From NCBI RefSeq assembly GCF_003362725.1, contig NZ_QKTV01000002.1:1-64000 (forward strand): 64,000 bases of DNA, in the 5' to 3' direction. Below are positions 40,004 to 48,692 of this stretch, piece by piece (within the stretch, counting starts at the first letter, position 1; every line of letters begins with the position of its first letter). The notes under the pieces are model-generated. The model was not told the origin of the DNA. It saw only the letters and a list, made by a program, of their open reading frames with translations, and searched no databases. The DNA comes from Winogradskyella aurantiaca. Its GTDB lineage: Bacteria > Bacteroidota > Bacteroidia > Flavobacteriales > Flavobacteriaceae. The position numbers and the translations under genes were made by a program.

Positions 40004-41527
40004 ATGATGAGAATTTCTAAATTTTTACTGGGAGCGTTCCTGTTGACCAGTCTTTCTTCCTGTTTTGAGGATATAGATGACAACTTTGCTGAGGTCAGCG
40101 AAATCAACGACTTTGTATGGACAGGCCTTAATGGTTTTTATGTTTATAAGGACCAAGTACCCGACCTGGCCAATTCACGATTTAATACCAGAGCAGAGTA
40201 TTCTGAGTTTATTAATCAATTTTCTGCACCGGAAGATCTTTTTGAAAGCCTGATTTACGACAGAAATAATGTTGATAGATTTAGTTTGATAGTTCCTAAT
40301 TACATCGAGTTAGAACAAACGTTACAAGGTCAAAGTAGAACAACTGGTATGGTTTTCGGCCTTCGTTTTTATCCAGGTGAAAGTGAGCGTGTATTTGGTT
40401 ATGTGCGCTATGTTCTTCAAGGCACACCTGCTGAATCTCAAGGTGTTCAGCGCGGTATGATTTTTAATGGTGTTGATGGTGAACAGTTGACAGCTTCAAA
40501 TTTTAGAGAACTGTTATTAGGTGAAAATTTAGTCTTTAATATAAATCTGGCTGAGTATAATGATAATGGAACACCCCAAGATAATAGTGACGATAGTGTT
40601 ATTTCAACAGATGATGATATTTTACTGGCCAAGATTAATTTCAATGCAAATCCAATTTACAGAGCCAACATCACCGAAGTTGGGGACAAAAAGATTGGTT
40701 ATTTAATGTACAACGCCTTTAGAAGTTCTAATTTAAGTCTTACACAATTAAATGCCTTGATGGACTTCTTTGGAAGCCAGGGTATTAATGATCTAGTACT
40801 TGACTTAAGGTATAATGGTGGCGGCAATGTGAACGCAGCGGTATGGTTATCTTGTATGATTACTGGTCAATTCACAGGGAATCTTTTCTTTAAAGAGAAT
40901 TGGAACAGTGAGGCTGAAGCCATTTTAGAATCGCAAGCACCCGGATCCTTAGACAATCCGTTTGTTGATGAGATGCTTATAAGAAATCAAGATGGAGACG
41001 TGACTTTTCAACAAGGCATTAATAGCCTAAATCTAAATCGTGTCTATGTTCTCACTACAGCATCTACAGCTTCCGCAAGCGAGCTTGTTATTAATGGTTT
41101 ACGCCCTTACATTGATGTGATTCAAATAGGTACCTCAACGCAGGGAAAACCACAGGCCTCGATTACACTCTATGATAGTCCTAACTTTTTGAGAGATGGT
41201 GCGAATCCCAGCCATACTTATGCGATGCAACCACTTATATACGAAGCTGAAAATGCATCTGGCTTTTCGAGTTATTACAATGGCTTACCACCTACCGCCG
41301 GATTTGAACAATCTGAAAACTATGCGAATATGGGTGTTTTAGGCAACCCTGAAGAACCTCTATTTGCAAGAGCCATTCAAGATATTACAGGAAACGGACG
41401 ATTGAATATAGAATCAAGCCGCGAAGACTTAAAAACTGTTCCAGACAGTGAGGGATATAATATTCTATTAGATTCCAGGCCCAACAAACTTAAAAGTGCT
41501 GCTGAGCTTCTTGGATCCGGATTTTAA
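40004..41527 (+). CDS. S41-family (C-terminal processing) peptidase, lipoprotein
   Basis: A 507-residue serine peptidase related to tail-specific proteases. The start is ATG 40004 (or 40007): it yields the lipoprotein signal MRISKFLLGAFLLTSLSSC; the open frame continues upstream only from a TTG. A PDZ-like region sits around residues 130-200 (GTPAESQGVQRGMIFNGVDG). The peptidase core has LVLDLRYNGGGNV, the serine in TASASEL and a lysine in TQGKPQAS, matching the Ser-Lys dyad of the family. It is probably anchored in the envelope. It diverges from the sigma factor cluster. Confidence 0.92.
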   Translation: MMRISKFLLGAFLLTSLSSCFEDIDDNFAEVSEINDFVWTGLNGFYVYKDQVPDLANSRFNTRAEYSEFINQFSAPEDLFESLIYDRNNVDRFSLIVPNYIELEQTLQGQSRTTGMVFGLRFYPGESERVFGYVRYVLQGTPAESQGVQRGMIFNGVDGEQLTASNFRELLLGENLVFNINLAEYNDNGTPQDNSDDSVISTDDDILLAKINFNANPIYRANITEVGDKKIGYLMYNAFRSSNLSLTQLNALMDFFGSQGINDLVLDLRYNGGGNVNAAVWLSCMITGQFTGNLFFKENWNSEAEAILESQAPGSLDNPFVDEMLIRNQDGDVTFQQGINSLNLNRVYVLTTASTASASELVINGLRPYIDVIQIGTSTQGKPQASITLYDSPNFLRDGANPSHTYAMQPLIYEAENASGFSSYYNGLPPTAGFEQSENYANMGVLGNPEEPLFARAIQDITGNGRLNIESSREDLKTVPDSEGYNILLDSRPNKLKSAAELLGSGF

Positions 41528-41563
41528 ATGAATTAGGTGGTTTTATTTAGATTACCATCAACC

Positions 41564-43492
41564 CTAGAGCATCAAGTTAAAACCAATGTTTACATTTCGA
41601 CCTCGTGTTGTAAAACCGAATATCTCTTGATACTTCTCATTAAAGATATTAGTGACATTGGCGAAAACCGTCATTTTACCCTTTAATATTTTTTGAGATA
41701 CATAAAAATCTAATAAGCCAAACGAACTCAGGTTAACAATCTCATTTTCAAATGTGTCATTGTTAAAGAACGAATCTGTTCGTTCACCATTAAACTGATA
41801 GTTTAGACTCAATACAGTATTGGTGAACGGCGAGAAGTCTAATCTGGCATTAGCCATTATTTCAGGAATTCTTAAGTTCAATTCTTCTTCCACCTTCGTA
41901 TAGGTGAAATTGCCATTGAATCCTAATTCCTCTATTATTTGAAGCTGCGCCACCAACTCCAATCCACTGGCAGTAAACTTATCCGCGACGTTCTGATACT
42001 GGAATACAAAGTCCCCAGTATTCACAAAGTCAATAAAGTTCTCTTCAATTCTATTGAAATACACCAAGCTAATTACTCCTACCTTATTTAAAGAAACTTC
42101 CGCTCCCAACTCAAAAGTTTGATTCTCTTCTGGTTGAAGCTCAGTATTTCCGAAACTAGGATCAAACAATTGAAATAAAGAGGGTGTTATGTACGCCGTA
42201 CTATAACTAGCAATACCTTTTACATAACCTGAACTAAAATTATATCTGTAAGACGGATTAATGTTGTAAACAACATTAGTCCCATATTCGCTGTGATTAT
42301 TAACTCTTAAACCAGTATTGACATTTAATCCAAAATCGGATACATAAACAGCATTTGCATAAGGGTCTACAATGTTAAAGTTAGCAATGTCAGGACTAAT
42401 AGCTTGAACAAAATCATCAGATCCAAATGGAATATTGAAACTTTCCATTTCATTCTTTTGGTAATTCACCCCTAATACCGTGTAAAACTTGTCATTAAAA
42501 TTATACCTATTAAAAGCATCTATAATTAGACTTCGACCATTTGACATTGATGGAAAGGAGGATTCAAATGCCCTATCAATATTGTTTAATGCGGCATTAA
42601 TAATTAACGATCCATTGGTATAATTAAACTCAGGCGAAATACCGAATCTGTATTGTTCAGACCGTGATACAAAATCGGCATCTGCATAAGCAAAACTATC
42701 GTCAAAGGCTACATCGGCATTGTCAAAGCTACTATAAGCCTTAATTTTAAATTGATTAAATTCATACCCCAGTTTTAATAATCCATTATAAGCGCTGAAG
42801 GGGTCTTTTTCGGTTCCTCCCTCAATAGCCGATAAACCATCCGTGTATTGTTGACCAAAACTTGCCAAATAACTGAAGTTATTGGACCTTCCATTTAAAG
42901 ACACTGAATTTCTAAAATCTCTGATATCGTAGCTACTTTCTTCTGCTGACTGATTACTACCTAGTGTACTTCGTAAGTTAATGTTGAAACCCTCTCTATT
43001 AGATTCCTTAAGTTTTATGTTAATAACAGCAGTAGCTGCACCTGATCCATATAGAGTACTGGATGCCCCTTTAAGAATTTCAATTGATTCCACCTGATCT
43101 GCATTAAGTAATCTAAGATCGTAGTCATTTGCTATCTGAGAAGGATCCGTCACCTGAATTCCATCAATCATAATTAGGACCTGGCGATTTCGTCCACCAC
43201 GAACATAGTAGGCAAGATTTTGACCAGCATTACTGCGTACACCATTAATTTCTATCCCTGCGGTTCTGTTAATGATTTGTGCAATACTTTGCCCTTGGAG
43301 CTGATCTAACTCTTTAGAGGTAATTTTAGTAATGACTTTTCCAGAGTTTTCACGTTTTAATTCAAATCTGGAGTCCGTAAGGACAATTTCATCTAACGTC
43401 TCAACTTTAACAGAATCTGTTTGGGTTTGAGAATTACCCATAGTGAATGCACCTAGCAAAAGCGCACCACAAAACTGTAAGGTTTTGTTCAT
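41564..43492 (-). CDS. btuB: TonB-dependent vitamin B12 receptor, BtuB-like
   Basis: Outer-membrane TonB-dependent receptor of 642 residues, a size typical of BtuB. After the signal peptide, a TonB-box-like LDEIVLTDSR (near residue 33) leads into a plug domain with RTAGIEINGVRSNAG and YGSGAATAVINI. The barrel ends in the phenylalanine-containing strand NVNIGFNLML. The direct evidence for B12 is the cobalamin riboswitch in its leader and the divergent BtuFCD-like genes; the barrel itself does not prove the ligand. B12 would repress it through the riboswitch. Confidence 0.9.
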   Translation of the reverse strand: MNKTLQFCGALLLGAFTMGNSQTQTDSVKVETLDEIVLTDSRFELKRENSGKVITKITSKELDQLQGQSIAQIINRTAGIEINGVRSNAGQNLAYYVRGGRNRQVLIMIDGIQVTDPSQIANDYDLRLLNADQVESIEILKGASSTLYGSGAATAVINIKLKESNREGFNINLRSTLGSNQSAEESSYDIRDFRNSVSLNGRSNNFSYLASFGQQYTDGLSAIEGGTEKDPFSAYNGLLKLGYEFNQFKIKAYSSFDNADVAFDDSFAYADADFVSRSEQYRFGISPEFNYTNGSLIINAALNNIDRAFESSFPSMSNGRSLIIDAFNRYNFNDKFYTVLGVNYQKNEMESFNIPFGSDDFVQAISPDIANFNIVDPYANAVYVSDFGLNVNTGLRVNNHSEYGTNVVYNINPSYRYNFSSGYVKGIASYSTAYITPSLFQLFDPSFGNTELQPEENQTFELGAEVSLNKVGVISLVYFNRIEENFIDFVNTGDFVFQYQNVADKFTASGLELVAQLQIIEELGFNGNFTYTKVEEELNLRIPEIMANARLDFSPFTNTVLSLNYQFNGERTDSFFNNDTFENEIVNLSSFGLLDFYVSQKILKGKMTVFANVTNIFNEKYQEIFGFTTRGRNVNIGFNLML

Positions 43493-43564
43493 TTTAAATT
43501 ATTTGTTCGAGAGAACACACAGATATTGTATGTAAACTTTTATCCCGAAAGTTTGACTTCATTG

Positions 43565-43747
43565 TCGACTTAGGCAGGTCTCCTGACTTGCGTCTTGTTG
43601 AAGGTCTTCCCATCCATTTAAAAAGACAGTGACATCGAAGTTTTCAACAAGCTTTCTAGCTTACAGTTGCGGGAACAGTTCTGGAGTTTCACCAGATTCC
43701 CTTTTAATTACAAGATGATTATGATCATCCGTAAACCAAAGTCGGCA
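43565..43747 (-). ncRNA. Cobalamin riboswitch in the btuB leader
   Basis: On the minus strand, the leader contains the conserved core with GGGAATCTGGTGAAACTCC, then CTGTTCCCGCAACTGTAAG, and the B12 box AGTCAGGAGACCTGCC (43588-43573). The terminal helix P1 pairs bases near 43747-43740 with 43565-43572, with one mismatch. Downstream, AAACTTT / AAAGTTT (43554-43534) could be part of the expression platform; there is no T-run after it, so control of translation is likelier than termination. B12 binding is expected to lower btuB expression. Confidence 0.95.
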
Positions 43748-43755
43748 CAAAAATA
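43748..43755 (-). promoter_or_regulatory. -7 promoter box of the riboswitch/btuB transcript
   Basis: Minus strand TATTTTTG matches TAnnTTTG. It sits directly upstream of the P1 helix of the riboswitch, so transcription would begin at about the first riboswitch base. Confidence 0.55.
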
Positions 43756-43796
43756 AACAAATTGACTGCCTGTAAAGCCAAAAACCTAATTAATAT

Positions 43797-43804
43797 TATT
43801 TTTG
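43797..43804 (+). promoter_or_regulatory. -7 promoter box of the btuF-btuC-btuD operon
   Basis: TATTTTTG matches TAnnTTTG, 17 bases before the TTG at 43822 that I favour as the btuF start. Its position argues against the upstream TTG at 43762, which would lie outside the transcript. Confidence 0.5.
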
Positions 43805-43821
43805 AAAAAACATCCTATTTC

Positions 43822-44955
43822 TTGAAACGTCTCATTGTTTTAATCCTCGTACTCTTTTTTGTCTCTTGCAAGTCTGACAAAGTTTCTTACACAAAACCGG
43901 TAGCATCTTCAGAATTAGTACTTAATTACGCCAAAGGTTTCAAGGTTACTCATTTCAATGATTACTCAGAGTTAACCATTACGACTCCTTGGCCCAATGC
44001 GTCTAGGTCATTTACCTATGCTTTAATTAAGAATACCACAGCCACAGAAAAATTAGATAAGGCTCTATACGATGGAATTATCACAATTCCCATAAAAACT
44101 GTTGTTGTTACGTCGACCACCCATATACCGGGATTAGAATTATTGGGAGAAAGCAATAGTCTGGTAGGATTCCCTGGCTGTGATTATATTTCCTCACCAT
44201 TAATAAGAAATCACATTGATCAAGGATTAATAAAAGAACTAGGGCAAAACGAAGCTCTAAATACAGAAGTAATTCTCACCCTTGACCCCGATGTTCTTAT
44301 CGGTTTTGGAATTGATGGGGTCAATAAAGCCTTTGAGACCATTTCCAATGGAGGAATCCCCATAATTTACAATGGTGATTGGGCAGAAGACTCACCCTTA
44401 GCTAAGGCAGAGTGGCTTAAGTTCTTTGGTGTGCTATTTGATAAAGAAGCTAAGGCTAGTCAATTATTTTCAAAAATTGAATCGGACTATCTAGAGGCAA
44501 AAGACATTGCTAAAAATGCCACTTCTATTCCAACAGTTTTAAGTGGGGCCATGCACAAGGATATTTGGTACTTACCACAGGGCACTAGCCCTGAAGGACA
44601 GTTCTTGAAAGACGCAAATGTTAATTATTTGTGGAAAGATAGCACTGGAAATGGCAGTCTTGCCTTAAGTTTTGAAACTGTATTTGTCACAGCTCAGAAT
44701 GCTGATATTTGGATTAATCCCTCCTATTTTACCAGCTACGATCAGTTAAAATCGAACAATGAATTATACACCAAGTTTAAGGCCTTTGAGACCAAGTCTA
44801 TTTATAGTATGTCCTTAACAAAAGGGGACACCGGAGGTGTTTTATACTATGAACTAGGTTCTGCGCGGCCAGATTTGGTATTAAAGGACATAATTAAAAT
44901 TTGCCATCCAAATTTATTAGAGGACTATCAAACTACATTTTTTAAACCATTATAA
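43822..44955 (+). CDS. btuF: ABC transporter cobalamin-binding lipoprotein, BtuF-like
   Basis: Substrate-binding protein of the BtuF/FecB class (377 aa from the TTG at 43822). The favoured start gives a short lipoprotein signal (KRLIVLILVLFFVSC), and the binding fold has two lobes: FPGCDYISSP and LTLDPDVLIGFGIDG in the first, and IPIIYNGDWAEDSPLAKAEW in the second. The longer frame from 43762 has no good signal peptide and starts upstream of the promoter box. Sits across from the riboswitch-controlled btuB and heads btuF-btuC-btuD. Confidence 0.85.
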   Translation: MKRLIVLILVLFFVSCKSDKVSYTKPVASSELVLNYAKGFKVTHFNDYSELTITTPWPNASRSFTYALIKNTTATEKLDKALYDGIITIPIKTVVVTSTTHIPGLELLGESNSLVGFPGCDYISSPLIRNHIDQGLIKELGQNEALNTEVILTLDPDVLIGFGIDGVNKAFETISNGGIPIIYNGDWAEDSPLAKAEWLKFFGVLFDKEAKASQLFSKIESDYLEAKDIAKNATSIPTVLSGAMHKDIWYLPQGTSPEGQFLKDANVNYLWKDSTGNGSLALSFETVFVTAQNADIWINPSYFTSYDQLKSNNELYTKFKAFETKSIYSMSLTKGDTGGVLYYELGSARPDLVLKDIIKICHPNLLEDYQTTFFKPL

Positions 44956-44956
44956 T

Positions 44957-45988
44957 ATGGAGCAGACAAATACAGTTTTTAAACTGCCGTTTATGATTCT
45001 CAGTATTTTAACTGTGGTTTGCTTTCTCGTCAATATAAGTTTTGGATCTGTATACATTCCTCTAAGTCAAACAATTTCAACCTTCACAGGTTCCTCAGAA
45101 GTTGAGGTTTGGAATGTTATTGTAATGGATTATCGCCTACCCAAAGCTATAACAGCAATTCTGGTAGGTTCCGGCTTAGGAATTTCTGGTTTACTTATGC
45201 AAACCTTATTTAGAAACCCACTTGCAGGCCCCTTTGTATTAGGTATTAGTTCAGGTGCTAGTCTAGGGGTAGCAATAATAGTACTGGGCTCAGGGCTTTT
45301 TAGTATATCATTAGCGACGGTTCTTGTATCTAAATGGGGGATTATTATTGCTGCAAGTCTGGGAAGCTTTTTAGTCCTTCTTGCTGTTTTGGCCATTTCA
45401 AGTCGGGTACGTGATACAATGGCTATTTTAATAATTGGGTTAATGTTTGGAAGTATAACAGCAGCTCTAGTCAGTGTACTGTCCTACTTTAGTTCTGCAG
45501 AACAATTACAACAATACATATTTTGGGGATTTGGCAATTTGAGTAATCTATCATGGAATGAAATTCTAATTTTTCTGGTCATCTACCTGACTGGGCTCAT
45601 GTTAAGTATTATATCTATAAAGAACCTAAACACTCTTCTCTTAGGAGATCGTTATGCTAGAAGTCTTGGAATTAGTTTAAAGCAAAGTCGACTTATTATC
45701 ATTTTGGCAACGAGTCTTCTTGCTGGTGGTATCACGGCCTTTGCCGGCCCTATCGCCTTTGTAGGACTTGCCATTCCACATTTAACTAGACAACTTTTTA
45801 AGACTTCAAATCACAAGATTCTCTTACCGGCAGTAATATTGATGGGGGCTATAGTTATGTTGTTATGCGATTTAGTTGCTCAAGTACCGTCTTCAGAACT
45901 TACGCTACCGATTAATGCCATAACAGCCTTAGTTGGGGCCCCTGTTGTGATATGGATATTAGTAAAACAACGAAAAATGATGTTCTAA
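44957..45988 (+). CDS. btuC: FecCD-family ABC permease, BtuC-like
   Basis: Inner-membrane permease of 343 residues with about ten transmembrane helices. FecCD family motifs are present: RLPKAITAILVGSGLGISGL, FRNPLAGPFVLGISSGASLG, and the coupling region GDRYARSLGIS. Later come AGPIAFVGLAIPHLTR and LPINAITALVGAPVVIWIL. It starts 1 bp after the btuF stop. Haem, siderophore and cobalamin systems share this fold; context favours cobalamin. Confidence 0.9.
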   Translation: MEQTNTVFKLPFMILSILTVVCFLVNISFGSVYIPLSQTISTFTGSSEVEVWNVIVMDYRLPKAITAILVGSGLGISGLLMQTLFRNPLAGPFVLGISSGASLGVAIIVLGSGLFSISLATVLVSKWGIIIAASLGSFLVLLAVLAISSRVRDTMAILIIGLMFGSITAALVSVLSYFSSAEQLQQYIFWGFGNLSNLSWNEILIFLVIYLTGLMLSIISIKNLNTLLLGDRYARSLGISLKQSRLIIILATSLLAGGITAFAGPIAFVGLAIPHLTRQLFKTSNHKILLPAVILMGAIVMLLCDLVAQVPSSELTLPINAITALVGAPVVIWILVKQRKMMF

Positions 45989-45989
45989 T

Positions 45990-46784
45990 TTGAAATCGAG
46001 TAAACAACATACCATCTTAAAAACTCAAAACCTTAATATCGGTTATCACACTAAAAATGGCACAAATACTATTGCTCGAGATTTAAACATCGAAATAACA
46101 TCTGGGGAGCTTGTTGGACTTGTTGGAGCGAACGGTATAGGAAAATCTACCCTTTTGAGAACAATCACTAAAATGCAAACTGCGTTATCTGGACAGGTTT
46201 TCATTAACAACAGTTCCATAAACAATATATCATTAAAAGAACTTTCTCAGGAATTAAGCTTGGTTTTAACAGAGCCCTTACAGACCAAAAACTTAAGTGT
46301 TTTTGAATTAGTAGCACTAGGTCGGCATCCTTATACAAATTGGATAGGCTCTTTGACTAAGGAAGACACCTTCCAAATTAATAAAGCTCTAGATCTCATT
46401 GGTATAACAGATTTAAAAGACTATAGATGCTTTGAATTGAGTGATGGGCAACTTCAAAAGGCTATGATTGCCCGGGCACTTGCTCAGGATACTAAGTTGA
46501 TCATCTTGGATGAACCCACCACTCATTTAGATATGTACCACAAAGCATATATACTTAAGCTTCTTCAGGACCTCACCAAAGAGACGGGTAAAACAATTTT
46601 GTTTTCGTCGCATGAAATTGATCTGGCAATTCAATTATGCAACACAATGATTGTTATGACTGAGGACCAAGTCCATTGCAACGAACCCTGCGTTCTCATT
46701 GAAGATGGAGTATTTGACAGCCTATTTCCCAAGGATCTAATCTCTTTTGATAAAGAATCGGGGCGTTTTAAGATTAATAAATAA
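45990..46784 (+). CDS. btuD: ABC transporter ATPase, BtuD/FecE-like
   Basis: A 264-residue ATPase that powers the btuC permease. Walker A GANGIGKST (46-54), Q-loop, Walker B LIILDEPTTHLD and the switch histidine in FSSHEIDLA are present. The signature motif is LSDGQ rather than LSGGQ, with the first glycine replaced by aspartate, as in some members of this class. It begins with TTG (45990-45992), 1 bp after the btuC stop; there is no usable ATG. Last gene of the B12 uptake operon. Confidence 0.9.
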   Translation: MKSSKQHTILKTQNLNIGYHTKNGTNTIARDLNIEITSGELVGLVGANGIGKSTLLRTITKMQTALSGQVFINNSSINNISLKELSQELSLVLTEPLQTKNLSVFELVALGRHPYTNWIGSLTKEDTFQINKALDLIGITDLKDYRCFELSDGQLQKAMIARALAQDTKLIILDEPTTHLDMYHKAYILKLLQDLTKETGKTILFSSHEIDLAIQLCNTMIVMTEDQVHCNEPCVLIEDGVFDSLFPKDLISFDKESGRFKINK

Positions 46785-46794
46785 GAGAATCTGT

Positions 46795-46802
46795 TATATT
46801 TG
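46795..46802 (+). promoter_or_regulatory. rmuC -7 promoter box
   Basis: TATATTTG matches TAnnTTTG, 19 bases before the rmuC ATG. No -33 TTG at the expected distance. Confidence 0.45.
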
Positions 46803-46821
46803 AGATAAAGCAATTCTCTTC

Positions 46822-48144
46822 ATGGGCGACACGTTAATCCTTTTCATATCCATACTCATTTCAACTGGTCTAGGTCTGTTTTTAGGTCTAAAGTATGGAT
46901 CATTAAAAAGTAAATCTGAACAGATTGGACTTAGAGAGCGTGAGTCCATTCTCAATCAAAATATAGAAAGCCTCAAAGAACAAAATGCCCATATATCAGA
47001 AGACAGGGAGCTTATTAGAAAAGAAAAAGAATTTTTAAATGCTGAAGTATCTAAAAAATCAACTGAGATTGAAAATCTGCTTCAAAAACAAAAAGAACGT
47101 GAGGAATCACTAGTTAAACAGCAAGAATTATTAGAGAATAAATTTAAAGTCCTTGCTGATCGTATATTAAAATCAAACTCTGAGCAGTTTGCCAAAGAGA
47201 ATAAGGATACCATTAAAAATATTCTGGAACCCCTTCAGGAAAAGATAAAAGACTTTGAAAAGCGAGTTGAAGACAATCAAAAAGAACGTATCTCTATGCA
47301 TTCCTCCTTTAAGGAACAACTAAAAGGTTTAAAGGAACTCAATCTACAAATGACCAAGGAAGCCACCAATTTAACCCGGGCATTAAAAGGAGATAGTAAA
47401 GCTCAAGGGAATTGGGGTGAATTGGTTTTAGAGCGTGTTCTGGAAAAATCAGGACTAGAAAAGGATCGCGAATATTTTGTCCAACAAAATTTCCAAAGAG
47501 AAGATGGTTCCAGAGTAATGCCAGATGTGGTGCTTTATTTACCTGACTCTAAAAAAATGATCATTGATTCTAAGGTATCACTGACCGATTACGAAAGGTA
47601 TGTTAATGCAACTCAAGAAGAACAATCTCAATACCTGACTGCCCACGTCAACTCCATAAAAAAGCACGTAGATCAATTATCAGCAAAAAATTATCAGGAT
47701 TTGTATGATATTGAATCACCAGACTTTGTTTTGATGTTTATTCCAATTGAACCTGCTTTTGCCATCGCTTTAAACAATGACCCGTCGCTTTATAGTAAAG
47801 CATTTGAGAAGAATATTGTTATTGTAACACCTTCTACCCTCTTGGCGACCCTTAGAACTATCGATACCATGTGGAATAATGAAAAGCAGCAACAAAATGC
47901 CATTGAAATTGCTAGACAGGCCGGTGGATTATATGATAAATTTGAAGGATTGGTTCAGGATTTAACAGGAGTTGGTAAGAAAATAGATGCCGCCAAGAAC
48001 GACTACTCAAATGCCATGAACAAGCTGGTAGAAGGCAAAGGCAACCTAATCAGCCGGGTTGAAAAACTCAAAAAAATGGGCGCAAAAGCCAAAAAGTCCT
48101 TACCAGAAAACATTCTTAAACGATCTGAAGAATCACTTGAGTAA
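46822..48144 (+). CDS. rmuC: DNA recombination protein RmuC family
   Basis: A 440-residue protein with an N-terminal membrane helix (TLILFISILISTGLGLFLGL), a long coiled coil (about 30-190) and a C-terminal nuclease-like RmuC domain (GNWGELVLERVLEKSGL, MPDVVLYLPDSKKMIIDSKV, DFVLMFIPIEPAFAIAL). The family limits recombination between repeated sequences in E. coli and belongs to the PD-(D/E)XK fold. The end overlaps the thioesterase gene by 8 bp. Confidence 0.93.
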   Translation: MGDTLILFISILISTGLGLFLGLKYGSLKSKSEQIGLRERESILNQNIESLKEQNAHISEDRELIRKEKEFLNAEVSKKSTEIENLLQKQKEREESLVKQQELLENKFKVLADRILKSNSEQFAKENKDTIKNILEPLQEKIKDFEKRVEDNQKERISMHSSFKEQLKGLKELNLQMTKEATNLTRALKGDSKAQGNWGELVLERVLEKSGLEKDREYFVQQNFQREDGSRVMPDVVLYLPDSKKMIIDSKVSLTDYERYVNATQEEQSQYLTAHVNSIKKHVDQLSAKNYQDLYDIESPDFVLMFIPIEPAFAIALNNDPSLYSKAFEKNIVIVTPSTLLATLRTIDTMWNNEKQQQNAIEIARQAGGLYDKFEGLVQDLTGVGKKIDAAKNDYSNAMNKLVEGKGNLISRVEKLKKMGAKAKKSLPENILKRSEESLE

Positions 48145-48688
48145 AAATAGTTACAAATCTGTTAAGGAGTCTCAAATCGAAATCTCCGAATTAATGTTGC
48201 CATCGTACAAAAATTTCGGTGGTAAAATTCACGGTGGCTATATTTTAGGATTAATGGATCAAATTGCATTTGCATGTGCTTCTAAACATTCTGGTAGTTA
48301 CTGTGTAACGGCATCAGTAGATAAAGTCAATTTTCTAAATCCAATTGAGGTTGGGGAGTTAGTAACTATGAAGGCCTCCATTAATTATATTGGAACGTCA
48401 TCCATGGTGGTTGGTATTCGTGTTGAATCCGAAAACATAATGACCGGAGAAGTAAAGCATTGTAACTCCTCCTATTTTACAATGGTGGCACGAAATAAAA
48501 ATGGAACTGTTAAAGTACCTGGCCTTATAATCAGATCACGTCTTGAAGCAAAACGATTTCTGAGGGCCGTTAAACGCAAAGATTTTGAAACCCACAAAGA
48601 GGAGGCTCTAGCAGCTTTATACAAGAATCTTGATAATTTTCTACCGGAATTACAACAATTTAGGGTTAACCTGGACTTGAAAGATTAG
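48137..48688 (+). CDS. Acyl-CoA thioesterase, hotdog fold
   Basis: Hotdog-fold thioesterase of 183 residues from TTG 48137. The active-site region NFGGKIHGGYILGLMDQIAF (G-x-x-H-G-G) and KVNFLNPIEVGELVTMKASI match YciA/BFIT-like acyl-CoA hydrolases, with a C-terminal extension of about 40 residues. The frame is open back to 48059 inside rmuC; I favour the TTG (SKNSYKSVKESQIE start), since the upstream residues are lysine-rich and unlike the family. Substrate unknown. Confidence 0.88.
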   Translation: MSKNSYKSVKESQIEISELMLPSYKNFGGKIHGGYILGLMDQIAFACASKHSGSYCVTASVDKVNFLNPIEVGELVTMKASINYIGTSSMVVGIRVESENIMTGEVKHCNSSYFTMVARNKNGTVKVPGLIIRSRLEAKRFLRAVKRKDFETHKEEALAALYKNLDNFLPELQQFRVNLDLKD

Positions 48689-48692
48689 GTTT

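Noticed and set aside
41564-43492. Siderophore or haem receptor as the identity of the TonB-dependent receptor
   Set aside because: The barrel alone does not decide, but the B12 riboswitch in its leader and the neighbouring BtuFCD-like genes favour cobalamin.
43565-43747. Cobalamin riboswitch as regulator of btuF on the plus strand
   Set aside because: All conserved boxes read correctly only on the minus strand, toward btuB.
48059-48136. Thioesterase start inside rmuC
   Set aside because: The added residues are lysine-rich shadow translation of the rmuC end; the TTG at 48137 gives a family-like N-terminus.
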